From: a virus
Direction: 5' to 3' (one strand)
DNA: 23,956 nt
Virus record (IMG/VR): IMGVR_UViG_3300030331_002589
Span: 1-23,956 of that record
This document shows positions 7,580 to 16,081 of this stretch, in pieces. The position numbers and the translations under genes were made by a program. The notes under the pieces are model-generated. The model did no database searches and had not been told where the DNA came from. It saw only the letters and a list, made by a program, of their open reading frames with translations. Each line of letters begins with the position of its first letter. Position 1 is the stretch's first letter.

Positions 7580-7770
7580 TCCTCACCACTGTCCTCTATC
7601 AGCCGCTGTAGATAGACTACTGCGTCCATCAGTTCCTCTTGGAGATAAATCAACCAAGTCACGAAGTCGAAGTCCGTCCTCTCCATCGTCACCCCGTACT
7701 TGTCCAATCCTATCTTCGCTCTTTCCTGTATCTTCTTGCATACTTCATCTTCTATTCTACTCATTTTCAT
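7576..7770 (-). CDS. small MazG-like protein (64 aa)
   Basis: A short, all-helical protein with KYG (24-26), a WLIYLQEELMDA helix and an EExxD-type metal site (E45, E46, D49). This resembles the half-size MazG-like domains often found in phages, which are related to all-alpha NTP pyrophosphohydrolases. If active it would clean up or rebalance dNTPs or hydrolyse alarmones. The second metal-site helix of full MazG is not clear, so activity is uncertain. I use ATG 7770, which overlaps the PolB stop as TGATG; TTG and GTG codons two and one positions upstream are less likely. Sits between PolB and the nuclease. Confidence 0.6.
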   Translation of the reverse strand: MKMSRIEDEVCKKIQERAKIGLDKYGVTMERTDFDFVTWLIYLQEELMDAVVYLQRLIEDSGEE

Positions 7771-10136
7771 CACCAATATTTCTTTGGAATCTTATCACCA
7801 CAAGCATACCCAACGTCCCAACCAAGGACATCATAGATGGGTTGTATCTTCGCTTTGATGAACTTGTTAACCATAGTGTCGTAGTCAATGGAGAAGTCCT
7901 TCACTTCAGACTCCTCCCTGTATGATACGATGTTAGTGTAGGGCTTGCCGGTTGGGACCTCGTTGACATACAGCCATTGTGCGCTGTCAAACACACGAAT
8001 AGGGTCGTTGGTAGCCAAGTGCTCATTGTAATATATCGCGCCTTTAGCGGCATTCGGTGGTACTCTCTCGTACTGTGCTTTACCTAACCTACCATAAGGC
8101 GCTAATTCGTTAGCGGTATATTCTCCCTTCTTTAGTTTCAATGCTATCGGTCGTATTATCTCCGATACCTCGTTCTCGGTGGCACCGCTGCCCACCAAGT
8201 GGAATATTTGATTCTGAATCTGTTTAGTTATTGGTGATGCGTTCGCTGACTTATGCTCAAAACCTGTCACCTTCAGGTGTCCCTTCTTGCTCTCCGGCCA
8301 CTGTATAATGCCGAAGTTCCTGTTCTTCGATGAACCTATGAAGAAGTAATCGAAGTATGCCTCTGCCTCCACAATCAGCGTGGGGAGCAGTTCTGCCTGT
8401 ATTGTCTCATTCAAGTGCTCGACAAGCGCATCCACCTCATCGAATGGCACCTGTATGTAGGAGGAGTCGGTGTGTCCTGCGAGGACCTTGTACCCCTTCT
8501 CCTCGGCCTTGGATGCCAATGTGTCTATGGCCTTACGCCCCATCGAGGTGATGGCTCCACCTACATCGGGGTCTGTCCACATGCCTCCCACCTTGGACTG
8601 GGACACGTACCCATAGGCAGCGTTGGCTAGAATCTTCACAGCCAGTTGCATCATGTCCCACTTGAGTCTCTCATCCTCGCTCGTGGCTTCATACATCCTG
8701 CCCTTGTACTCCTTCCTCAATTCCAGTAGGTCCTGCATTATAGTGGGCAGTATGCCCTTTTTCTCGCTAGAGGGCAGCCACATCGAACCATCAGGCATGG
8801 TCAGTATTCCCTCTCTCGGCGTACCTGTGTATTTCGTAGTCGGGCACAGGTTGGCCCCTATCATTATTTGAGGGTACAGGGAGGCGAAGTCGCCAAGCAG
8901 CACACCTTCATACAGACCACCCTCCTTTGCGAAGACGTTCGCTGCCTTGAGATGCTCCCTGTTGTATCTGAAAGAGGATGGTGCCTTCAAGTCCGTGTAG
9001 CGACCGAACATGCCACGGAGGTAGTTCGTGACTCTGTGCGTGCTCTTCATCTGCACACCGCAGAATCGCTGCACTGTCGTGAAGAATGGAACGAAGTTTA
9101 TCATCTCGCATATCTTCCTCAACTCGGTGGTGTCAACTAGACAATAGTCAACGAACAGGTCGAAGTGAGTATACCACCACGTCCTGACATCGAGTTTGTT
9201 GCCATCCTCGTCCTGCTGTATCTTTCCTGACAGTTTCAGTTCCTCAGCGATTGTCTGTAGTTTACGGTTGGGTAGGTTTCCCCTCCCTGATTTAATCCAC
9301 AGCGACTCTATGCCGCTGCCTGTGCTGCCCTTGGCTGCTGTGTCCAGTATGAGACGACCAGTGATTGGCTGTGCTGTCTCCTTGTATCCGTTCTTCACGT
9401 GCGGCCTTATCACATTCCCCACAGGGCTGAGCCGGTCAGGTTCGGTCAGGCGCCTTATGAGATGAGGTAGGTCAGCCCAAGCGATGGCATGCGCTATCAG
9501 TATGTCAGGGTCACACTCATCCAAGTGGTCGAGGAAGGCATCATGCATCTCACCCTCTGAGCCGTACATCCTCCTCTCATACCCACCCTCCCTATCGATG
9601 AAGTCGATGGTCACACCATTCTGTCCCTCGCTCTCTTGACTCCAAGCGAAAACGACAGGGTGCTCAGCGTGTGTATCGTCAACCGCCATCACCGTGGTGG
9701 CATCGGTATTGACATCCCACTCAAGGTCGAAGTACCACACCCTTGGATGAAACTCAGGCATGCTGAGTCTCTCAGGGAACATGTGTAGGAGAACTTGGTC
9801 CTCGTAGGGCACATCGGCCTCGTACGTTCTCATTTGGTCCTTTAGTTTCCACAGTTGGGATGGGTTCGGGACTGTCAACTTCATGAGTTGAACGCCATCT
9901 CTCCCCTCTGCACGTACGTCCCAATGAACCTCCAACCCTGTGAACATTCTCTGCACCCTGTCTATGTATCTCCTAGGCGTCTCGACAGGTATCCAGCAGA
10001 ACGGGGAGATGTACCTCTTGTCCTGCGGAGTGATTATCTCGCTTTGCAGCGTACCGTTCTCATCCCTCGTACGTAGGTACAAGTGAGGTTCCTCCACGAA
10101 ATCGAATCCGTTCGGGAAGAAGTAATCGATTATCAT
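7770..10136 (-). CDS. polB: family B DNA polymerase with 3'-5' exonuclease
   Basis: The replicative polymerase (788 aa). Exonuclease: Exo I YFDLEWD (D137, E139), Exo II AHAIAWADLP (D222; the usual Asn is replaced) and Exo III YCLVD (Y331, D335). Polymerase: motif A GDFASLYP (D416), motif B KILANAAYG (K501, N505, Y508, G509; usual NSxYG reads NAAYG) and motif C AGHTDSS (D557). The usual motif C is YGDTDS; here the first Asp is His555, while the key second Asp remains. A thumb region follows (KVTGFEHKS). ATG 10136 has GAGG 7 nt upstream inside the PCNA gene's end. The PCNA gene immediately precedes it, consistent with a processive clamp-bound polymerase. No intein seen. Confidence 0.97.
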   Translation of the reverse strand: MIIDYFFPNGFDFVEEPHLYLRTRDENGTLQSEIITPQDKRYISPFCWIPVETPRRYIDRVQRMFTGLEVHWDVRAEGRDGVQLMKLTVPNPSQLWKLKDQMRTYEADVPYEDQVLLHMFPERLSMPEFHPRVWYFDLEWDVNTDATTVMAVDDTHAEHPVVFAWSQESEGQNGVTIDFIDREGGYERRMYGSEGEMHDAFLDHLDECDPDILIAHAIAWADLPHLIRRLTEPDRLSPVGNVIRPHVKNGYKETAQPITGRLILDTAAKGSTGSGIESLWIKSGRGNLPNRKLQTIAEELKLSGKIQQDEDGNKLDVRTWWYTHFDLFVDYCLVDTTELRKICEMINFVPFFTTVQRFCGVQMKSTHRVTNYLRGMFGRYTDLKAPSSFRYNREHLKAANVFAKEGGLYEGVLLGDFASLYPQIMIGANLCPTTKYTGTPREGILTMPDGSMWLPSSEKKGILPTIMQDLLELRKEYKGRMYEATSEDERLKWDMMQLAVKILANAAYGYVSQSKVGGMWTDPDVGGAITSMGRKAIDTLASKAEEKGYKVLAGHTDSSYIQVPFDEVDALVEHLNETIQAELLPTLIVEAEAYFDYFFIGSSKNRNFGIIQWPESKKGHLKVTGFEHKSANASPITKQIQNQIFHLVGSGATENEVSEIIRPIALKLKKGEYTANELAPYGRLGKAQYERVPPNAAKGAIYYNEHLATNDPIRVFDSAQWLYVNEVPTGKPYTNIVSYREESEVKDFSIDYDTMVNKFIKAKIQPIYDVLGWDVGYACGDKIPKKYW

Positions 10137-10138
10137 GC

Positions 10139-10900
10139 TTAAGCCTCTTGGTCAATTACTACTACTTTACGCTCCCAGTCCTCTCCACTCTGCACAACTA
10201 TCAGAGGTGCTGCGTCACCGCAGTGGAATGTGGATAGGGTCTTGTTGTCCAAGACAGACAAGGCGGAGAGCAACCAAGACCCGAACGACGATACTATCGT
10301 GTGGTTCGGTCCCTCGGCGTCTTCCACGTTGGCTGAGCATGTCAGCGCTGAGCCGCCTCTCTTGTATGCATGAAGCACAATCTCGCTCTCCTCGGCATTT
10401 GCCTTGATTTGAAACTCGGAGTCAACGCTGAGTGACTTCGCTATGTTTGCACCGTCAATCAAGTCTGAGAACAGCACCTTGCCATGTGTGCTTAGTTCCG
10501 TGTTCCTTCCGAACTTCCTCCACTGACCAGTCTCGCACTCCATGACGAGTCTCGACATGGTGGGTGCGAGTTGTGCCGTCTTGCACGACTGCACAGGGAT
10601 GGATATCTTCTTGCTACCATTCTGCATCACCAACTTGTTGTTCAACTCGGAGACTATGACATCTCCCTTGGACTTGGATAGGAACGCATTCGTCTTCTTC
10701 ATGTCCGAGAAGGTCAGGTTTCCAGCGGCCTTGACAGCATCATCGTGCTTCTGCTTGTAATGTATGTAGTGCGTGCTCAACGCCGCATCGTACTCGATGT
10801 AGTCATCCGACGATGCGACGATGCGCACATCCTCCATCCTATCCCCTATCGAAGATAGTATGGACTTCCATACCTTAGCGTCAAGGACGACCTTGACCAT
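10139..10900 (-). CDS. pcn: PCNA sliding clamp
   Basis: Ring-forming processivity factor for the polymerase (253 aa, the normal length of archaeal PCNA, about 245-260). The overall layout fits: an N-terminal VVLDAKVWKSILSSIGD helix as in clamp domain 1, basic surface residues in the first half, an interdomain segment near 120-135, and the ending HCGDAAPLIVVQSGEDWERKVVVID, close to the family's G.D.PL.I......V..L ending. Divergent in detail, but the position between a RecA-like ATPase and PolB in an operon with RFC makes the call firm. Start ATG 10900 overlaps the upstream TGA by spacing of one base (TGATATG). Confidence 0.88.
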   Translation of the reverse strand: MVKVVLDAKVWKSILSSIGDRMEDVRIVASSDDYIEYDAALSTHYIHYKQKHDDAVKAAGNLTFSDMKKTNAFLSKSKGDVIVSELNNKLVMQNGSKKISIPVQSCKTAQLAPTMSRLVMECETGQWRKFGRNTELSTHGKVLFSDLIDGANIAKSLSVDSEFQIKANAEESEIVLHAYKRGGSALTCSANVEDAEGPNHTIVSSFGSWLLSALSVLDNKTLSTFHCGDAAPLIVVQSGEDWERKVVVIDQEA

Positions 10901-10901
10901 A

Positions 10902-11849
10902 TCAAAGCCGCCCTTCTTCTAGTTCCTGCAACCCATACCATACTGGCTTGCCGCCAGCCTCGGTAGTGAGGATGATGCGCCTCTGACCCTGTAGACCAGC
11001 GTCGGTCTTGCTCTTCTCGTATGTCGCAGTGAAGCGCTGGTTGGTCAGGTTCCCGTTCTCGTCCCTCACGTCCTCCCTCTCAAAGAGGATGATTTGGAAC
11101 ACGAGTCCAGCAGTTGACTTCTCCCATGCCGGTCTCGTACCGCTCATGGGTCGTAGCGAACGCTCGTCGTTGTCATTGGTCTGTGCCAAGTGGGTCTCAA
11201 GGAACACCCTGACGCCCTTCTTCACAAGTCCCCTGCACAGTGTTATCAGTTGCAGGAATCTCGTCTTGCGCAGTCCCCAGTCCCACTGGAACTCGACGCG
11301 CCTGTTGTCTGCTCCAGCGCCGCGTATGTCGGCAGCGGAAATCGCATCCTTGCTGAGTCCGAGGTCGTGTATCCTCATGTTGTTGATGCACACGCTATCG
11401 AAGCCGTCAAGCCCGGTGATGAGGACACCCCACAGTTTCTCGCTGTTGTGCACAGCGTACTGTAGTAGCCTCATCGTCCTGTTGTGCGTCTCCGGGTAGT
11501 CTATGGCCGTCCTGTCGTTCGTCATGTAGACGTATGGCTCCCATACCACGATGGAGTCCATGTCAGGGTAGAAGGCGCTCTTGTTCGCTTGGGCGCCTCC
11601 ATCGAAGTCCAAGGCCCACAGGCTCTTCTCCCCGCCCTCACTCACGTACTTGCTGTACGCCGAGGTGACGACGGCTGTCTTACCTGTGTTCTCATTACCG
11701 ACCAAGCCCACGAACGTGTGCCCTATCCTATCGGACATGTTTTCCATCTCCGCCTCAAGAGCGGCGAAGGGGTTCTTTCTCTCGTGTGACGGCAAGGCAG
11801 CGTCATTCAACTCTGCCTGTGCCGCAGCGGTCTTACCGAAACCAGCCAT
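10902..11849 (-). CDS. RecA/RadA-superfamily ATPase, probable recombinase
   Basis: A 315-aa P-loop ATPase: Walker A GNENTGKTA (51-59), Walker B GVLITGLDG (D148), and a later strand VRVFLETHLAQT that fits the RecA-fold sensor segment. The short N-terminal extension is Ala-rich. It lacks the full length of archaeal RadA (about 320-350 with an HhH domain) and resembles the minimal RecA-like ATPases found in viruses (Sak4-like group). Likely role: strand exchange or annealing during replication-linked recombination, possibly with the RPA-like protein in the same operon. Starts at ATG 11849 in a TGATG overlap with the coiled-coil gene. Confidence 0.75.
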   Translation of the reverse strand: MAGFGKTAAAQAELNDAALPSHERKNPFAALEAEMENMSDRIGHTFVGLVGNENTGKTAVVTSAYSKYVSEGGEKSLWALDFDGGAQANKSAFYPDMDSIVVWEPYVYMTNDRTAIDYPETHNRTMRLLQYAVHNSEKLWGVLITGLDGFDSVCINNMRIHDLGLSKDAISAADIRGAGADNRRVEFQWDWGLRKTRFLQLITLCRGLVKKGVRVFLETHLAQTNDNDERSLRPMSGTRPAWEKSTAGLVFQIILFEREDVRDENGNLTNQRFTATYEKSKTDAGLQGQRRIILTTEAGGKPVWYGLQELEEGRL

Positions 11850-12058
11850 CAGCCCTGTCCTCCACTTGCCTTGTTCAGTGCCTCTATGTCCCGTAGGAGC
11901 GCTTGGCTTGCTTGTATCACGGTATTGGCGTGCCTCTCAAGGAGGCTCTGCGTCAACTGCATCCTAGCCATTTGCTGCTCAAGTTCTGGGACTCTCGCTG
12001 CTGCTGCTTTCAGTTCGTCGTTCTCTTTCTTTATGTCTGCTAATGTTCTCTTTGCCAT
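11849..12058 (-). CDS. short coiled-coil protein (69 aa)
   Basis: Almost entirely helical, with heptad-like spacing from about residue 5 to 60 (IKKENDELKAAAARVPELEQ and onward). No catalytic motif. Start ATG 12058 follows a 12-base gap containing GGAG 8 nt upstream. Position between the RPA-like and RecA-like genes suggests a small adaptor or mediator; the function is not shown by the sequence. Confidence 0.75.
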   Translation of the reverse strand: MAKRTLADIKKENDELKAAAARVPELEQQMARMQLTQSLLERHANTVIQASQALLRDIEALNKASGGQG

Positions 12059-12070
12059 TCAATCATCTCC

Positions 12071-13450
12071 TCACTCAAACTGCGATGGGTCTGCGTTGCC
12101 ACCCGAAGCGCCCCTGCGAGCACGACGCGAGTCGCAATAGATACCGAACGCTGTCAGTTTGGGAACCTCTGTGTTTTCTCTTCTCATCATACCCACACGA
12201 CCGAACACGAAGATGGTGCTGCCTTCAGCGTAGTTGTACTTCTCGCCGTCTGTGTCGGTGAAGTGAAAGGGCGTTGTCATGTCGTGCATGGCACTACCTA
12301 TGTTGCAAAGCACTTCGGAGCCAGCGCCGCTACCGTACATGGACTGCAATCCAGTGGACGATATGGATAGGCTGTATGAACGGCCACCCTCATCGTACTC
12401 TGTGTCTCGTGCATCGGTTGACATGCGTACCACGTTGCCTTTGACGAATACCAACGGACCAGTTCGACCTGACCTGCCATCCTTGCTTGACCACTCTCTA
12501 GCCCCGGACTCGTATGCCTCGGACAGTTCACTGAGGTTCACGAACATGTCATGGAACTCGCTGCTTGTCCAGTACGTGGATGGCTTGAGCAGTTTCCTGA
12601 CGTCCTCTTCAACGAAATCATTACGATAACTGATGGTGTCTACGAAGCCCTCTCTCGTATCGAGCACATCCTTCCTGTACTCGTCGTTCTCACGCGGTGG
12701 CCTCGCTGATATGACGCATGGCTCTCCGACTCTGATTCTCCTCATGGTGTCCTCACCCTTCAAATCTACACGCCACAGTTCGATTCTTCCCTCATTCACG
12801 AATGCATCTTTCTCATTCCCGAGGAACCAAGCGTACCTGCCCATCTCATCGACGCTGTACGGGCTACCGGCCTTACTGACGAAGCAGATGTAGTCATTGC
12901 CGCCCAAGTGTATACCACAGGCAGGAGTCTCGTCTGCTGATTGAGATGTCTCTATCTTTCCATTCGCAGTCTCAACGCTCCAAAGACCGTTGCTGGCGAC
13001 GTAGTGACCTGCACCACGTGCCATTGCCTCGTTCGGGTCGTTCCTGTACAACTTTGATATCCAGTTCATCAGACCAGTACCACGGTTGTCGGAACGAGCA
13101 TCGACGCCTACGAACTGTCCAACGTACACCTCGTTTCCAGCACCTGTGGTCGGTCCCTTCCTAGTGGCTACGAATGCCGACTCAGCCCAGTCTATGAGCA
13201 AGTCCTCATCCTCAGAGGCCCAGTCTTCGCATCCAAACTCCTTCTTTATGTAGTCAAGATAGAAGTTTGCGACCTCCTGCTTGGACTCACCCGTCCTCTC
13301 AGCGGTCTTCTCTATCCTCTCAAGGACGCCTTGCGGCAGAGTCTGCTCACTCTGCTGCTGTTGCATCTGCTGTGTCTTGTTGAAAGGATTTCCAGCACCG
13401 CTATTTTCATTCATCATTTTTTCCATTTCGGCTCTATGTTCATCACTCAT
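12071..13450 (-). CDS. rpa: RPA-like OB-fold ssDNA-binding protein
   Basis: Probably the single-stranded DNA-binding protein of the fork. A Gln/Asn-rich flexible start (1-40) is followed by a helical segment, RIEKTAERTGESKQEV, like the helix region of archaeal RPA. At least two likely OB-fold regions follow (roughly 100-270 and 335-445). The second, with GPLVFVKGNVVRM, TPFHFTDTDG and GSTIFVFGRV, has the strand pattern of RPA DNA-binding domains. No zinc finger is evident. ATG 13450 is chosen because AAGGTGA lies 6 nt before it; a GTG at 13459 overlapping the RFC stop (GTGA) is an alternative. The call rests on fold-like pattern and operon position rather than a strict motif. Confidence 0.65.
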   Translation of the reverse strand: MSDEHRAEMEKMMNENSGAGNPFNKTQQMQQQQSEQTLPQGVLERIEKTAERTGESKQEVANFYLDYIKKEFGCEDWASEDEDLLIDWAESAFVATRKGPTTGAGNEVYVGQFVGVDARSDNRGTGLMNWISKLYRNDPNEAMARGAGHYVASNGLWSVETANGKIETSQSADETPACGIHLGGNDYICFVSKAGSPYSVDEMGRYAWFLGNEKDAFVNEGRIELWRVDLKGEDTMRRIRVGEPCVISARPPRENDEYRKDVLDTREGFVDTISYRNDFVEEDVRKLLKPSTYWTSSEFHDMFVNLSELSEAYESGAREWSSKDGRSGRTGPLVFVKGNVVRMSTDARDTEYDEGGRSYSLSISSTGLQSMYGSGAGSEVLCNIGSAMHDMTTPFHFTDTDGEKYNYAEGSTIFVFGRVGMMRRENTEVPKLTAFGIYCDSRRARRGASGGNADPSQFE

Positions 13451-13455
13451 TGTGT

Positions 13456-14403
13456 TCACCTTGTCTCCCTTCTTATTGCTGCAACCATGTAGTCACAGAA
13501 GGAATGTGCATTGTCAGGCCATGTGTAGATGTGGGTCATGATGTCACCGTAGGCTACCATGGCGTCGAAGAGGCTGGTATCTGTCAGAGATGCGTCGAGT
13601 TGCTTCTTCATATTCCTGTAAAGCACGCTCATCACCGCTCGCAAGTCACTGCCGTTATCGAGCATGGCATGAAGTTTGCTCCTGAGTTTCATGAACTGAC
13701 CCTCAACCACGAGTTCAGCCAAGTCAACCGACGCCATGGCTTGTATCTTCTCGACTCTGTTGTATAGTGCTAGAGCGGTCTGAGGTAGTGATTCCAAGAT
13801 GTTGATGCATAAGCGAAGGTCACCGTTCATCTGCTCAACCAAGGCGGGTAGGCTCTTCGACCATTCCTTCAGCACATCATCAGGGACGCCGCATGTCATG
13901 CATACGTCCCACAACCTAGCAGCCCCCTCATTCGATGTCAGGGGTTTGAATGTATATGTGGCACACCTTGAGCGGATTGCCGGTCTTATCTTCTCCATCT
14001 CATTGGCTGTCATTATTATGAGAGCATTGTGGGAGTAGTTCTCTATGAGTTGACGCATGGCATCCTGTGCTTGGGTCGTCAGCCCATCGGCCTCATCTAT
14101 CAGAATGACCTTCCTGTCAACACCCACCGGTTTGACACGGAGAAACGTCTTCAGGTCCTCACGGATGAAGGATATACCCCTATCGTCAGAGCCATTCGTC
14201 TCCTCGTAGTTAACGTGCATCTCATCGCCAAGCATCATATTCGCTATGACCCTAGCAGTGGTGGTCTTACCAGTTCCCGGTGGACCCACGAAGAGGAGTG
14301 CAGCAGGAGCACCGTTTTGTTGCCAAGATAGGATATCGCTCTTCAAATCCGGGTTTCCAGCGATATCATCTATACGGCTAGGCCTCGCTTTTTCATTCCA
14401 CAT
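13456..14403 (-). CDS. rfcS: replication factor C small subunit (clamp loader)
   Basis: AAA+ ATPase that opens PCNA and loads it on primed DNA. Seen: Walker A GPPGTGKTTT (40-49), Walker B VILIDEADGL (D103, E104), sensor 1 TAN (132-134) and the RFC signature IRSRC (143-147) with the trans-acting arginine. The C-terminal collar region follows. At 315 aa it is the normal small-subunit length. No large subunit is present in the window, so it either works as a homopentamer or uses the host's RfcL. It is the first gene after a strong TATA promoter; the ATG lies 20 nt past the TATA box, so the mRNA is probably leaderless. Confidence 0.96.
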   Translation of the reverse strand: MWNEKARPSRIDDIAGNPDLKSDILSWQQNGAPAALLFVGPPGTGKTTTARVIANMMLGDEMHVNYEETNGSDDRGISFIREDLKTFLRVKPVGVDRKVILIDEADGLTTQAQDAMRQLIENYSHNALIIMTANEMEKIRPAIRSRCATYTFKPLTSNEGAARLWDVCMTCGVPDDVLKEWSKSLPALVEQMNGDLRLCINILESLPQTALALYNRVEKIQAMASVDLAELVVEGQFMKLRSKLHAMLDNGSDLRAVMSVLYRNMKKQLDASLTDTSLFDAMVAYGDIMTHIYTWPDNAHSFCDYMVAAIRRETR

Positions 14404-14412
14404 GACACTTGC

Positions 14413-14435
14413 AAATCTAACCCTATTTAAAGAGA
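14413..14435 (-). promoter_or_regulatory. strong archaeal promoter of the replication operon
   Basis: On the minus strand this reads TCTCTTTAAATAGGGTTAGA followed by TTT. TTTAAATA is a good archaeal TATA box, and its end lies 20 nt from the RFC ATG, so transcription should start at or very near the start codon. The whole 23-bp block differs at one base from the block at 17943-17965. The TAA stop of the upstream gene (14427-14429) lies inside the TATA box. Confidence 0.8.
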
Positions 14436-14801
14436 AGTAGATTTTTCCATCATTTCATCAAAGTCGCTGGCCCACATCTTCATCGATTCCCAATCACTTG
14501 GAAATGGATTATCTAAGGCCCATTTCACAACTTGAAGTCCCTTCTTATCATGCAATAGATTCCAACAGTTGTAGGCGTTGCATGTCTTCTGGATGTAGTT
14601 GACCATCTTCTGGATGTCGCTTCTCGATGAGTACACGGCTTGCTCTTTTCCCAACACATCATGCAGCATCTCTGGTTCTGGATGCCTCATCATCATCTCC
14701 CCACGATACCCGAACTTGGAGTTCTTGTCTTTCTTCAACCTCACACTGAATCTTATTCCATGGAGCAGTATACCGATTCTCATGAAAAATTTCTCATTCA
14801 T
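14427..14801 (-). CDS. unknown protein (124 aa)
   Basis: I do not recognise it. Basic N-terminal half (IRFSVRLKKDKNSKFGYRG) and a helical, Trp-rich second half (YNCWNLL, VKWALDNPF, WESMKMW). No metal site or P-loop. It starts in an ATGA overlap with the ligase-like gene and its stop codon TAA is inside the TATA box of the next operon, so it is the last gene of the unit that starts at 17934. Confidence 0.7.
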   Translation of the reverse strand: MNEKFFMRIGILLHGIRFSVRLKKDKNSKFGYRGEMMMRHPEPEMLHDVLGKEQAVYSSRSDIQKMVNYIQKTCNAYNCWNLLHDKKGLQVVKWALDNPFPSDWESMKMWASDFDEMMEKSTSL

Positions 14802-16081
14802 TCCATCACCATCAAATCAACTAACTGCGTGAGGTCGGTTATACCCATGTTATTCTCAATCTGGTGAAAGACAGCGTGTTCAAAACACATCCCAGTTGAA
14901 TTGAAAGACGGAGAAGATATGGACATAACAACACAAGTATGTGCTGGTAATTCATACTTAACACCGACACTCGGTAATTCGTTCACGTTATAGCGTTTCA
15001 ATGCTCTATAAACATAAGATGTTTCATCAAGAGTCGTTGTCCTCACGCTCCCGACTTGAAGGAAGTCAGTACCATCAAGCACCTCTATACCCAGTTCGAC
15101 GTAAATATCACCCGCCTTGTACCATGAGAGGCGCACAGGGTGTATGTGGTAATCAAGGACGAGTATGTGAGCGCCCTCCTGTTGCACATCATACGGACTC
15201 GTATTCGGGAATCTGACTGTGTTCTTCTCTGCCCAGTCCTCTATGGTTGACCAAGACGGTATGGGAACGGGCATCAGCACATCAAGCCCGCGCCCGCCGA
15301 GCCTCGACAGTCTATCACTCAATGACAAATCAGGCTCATCAGGGAAGTAGGCATCGTAAATCTGACCCTGCTTCGACTTCTCCACAACACAGTCATCCAT
15401 GTGCTCTATGATTCTGCTGCCTTTTCCCTCTATCAACTGACACAGACCACTGTTGTACTCTTTGAGATTCAATGTGTTTCTCCAAGCCTTGACCCTTCTA
15501 GGCACGTAGATTGTGAATGAGTCATCGCTGAAGCGCTCAGGAGCGTGTAGCATCGTCTGTATGGCATCATGGAGTTCTATGTTGTCGCCTAGCAGCCTAC
15601 CGCGCAGCAAGACACTCTCGTCCACGCCGTTGCGCAACACCGCTCTGAGGAACGTCTCCTTCGTTATCCTCTTGCGAGCACCTAACACGGTTCTCCAAAA
15701 CAGACGAGCCTCGACTTGGTTGATTTGCTTCGCTATGTCTAGGAAGGTGATAGGTGATGTCTGGTTGGTGAATGCAATCATCATGCTCGCAGCCTTAGAG
15801 ACGCTCCATCTCTTCGCATTACCTGACTCGCTCACTAAGTTGTCAATCAAACCCTCTTTGTTCTTGACTACATCAACCACTACATCAGGGAATATTTCTG
15901 TGGCACGTGCAACATGTGAGACCATCTTCGCGAACGACCATACCTCGCATCTCTCTGCGAAGAGTATGGTAGCCAAGTCGGATATGTGTTTGTCCTCTGC
16001 TTCTCTGAGGGCGTCTATCAGTGGGTTCTTCCTACCGTAGTAATAGTGCTCATGGAGACTCGCTATGTCCGAGTATAGCAT
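14798..16081 (-). CDS. degenerate ATP-dependent DNA ligase-like protein
   Basis: The three-part layout resembles an ATP-dependent DNA ligase (427 aa from ATG 16081). Residues about 20-180 look like the helical DNA-binding domain (RLFWRTVLGARKRITKETFL, then LRGRLLGDNIELHDAI, as in the family's G-D-L-G helix). About 225-325 would be the nucleotidyltransferase domain, and 326-400 the OB domain (EVLDGTDFLQVGSVRTTTLD, like the family's DG.F..VGKV segment). Motif I should be E-x-K-x-D-G-x-R; here it reads VEKSKQGQI (E234, G239), with Ser where the AMP-accepting Lys belongs and Gln for Asp. An EG (302-303) and WYK (320-322) fit motifs IV/V loosely. So it may be inactive, use a shifted Lys, or not be a ligase. 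GGAGTG lies upstream of adjacent GTG (16084) and ATG (16081), which sets the start; the frame is open to 16162 inside the previous gene. Confidence 0.5.
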   Translation of the reverse strand: MLYSDIASLHEHYYYGRKNPLIDALREAEDKHISDLATILFAERCEVWSFAKMVSHVARATEIFPDVVVDVVKNKEGLIDNLVSESGNAKRWSVSKAASMMIAFTNQTSPITFLDIAKQINQVEARLFWRTVLGARKRITKETFLRAVLRNGVDESVLLRGRLLGDNIELHDAIQTMLHAPERFSDDSFTIYVPRRVKAWRNTLNLKEYNSGLCQLIEGKGSRIIEHMDDCVVEKSKQGQIYDAYFPDEPDLSLSDRLSRLGGRGLDVLMPVPIPSWSTIEDWAEKNTVRFPNTSPYDVQQEGAHILVLDYHIHPVRLSWYKAGDIYVELGIEVLDGTDFLQVGSVRTTTLDETSYVYRALKRYNVNELPSVGVKYELPAHTCVVMSISSPSFNSTGMCFEHAVFHQIENNMGITDLTQLVDLMVME

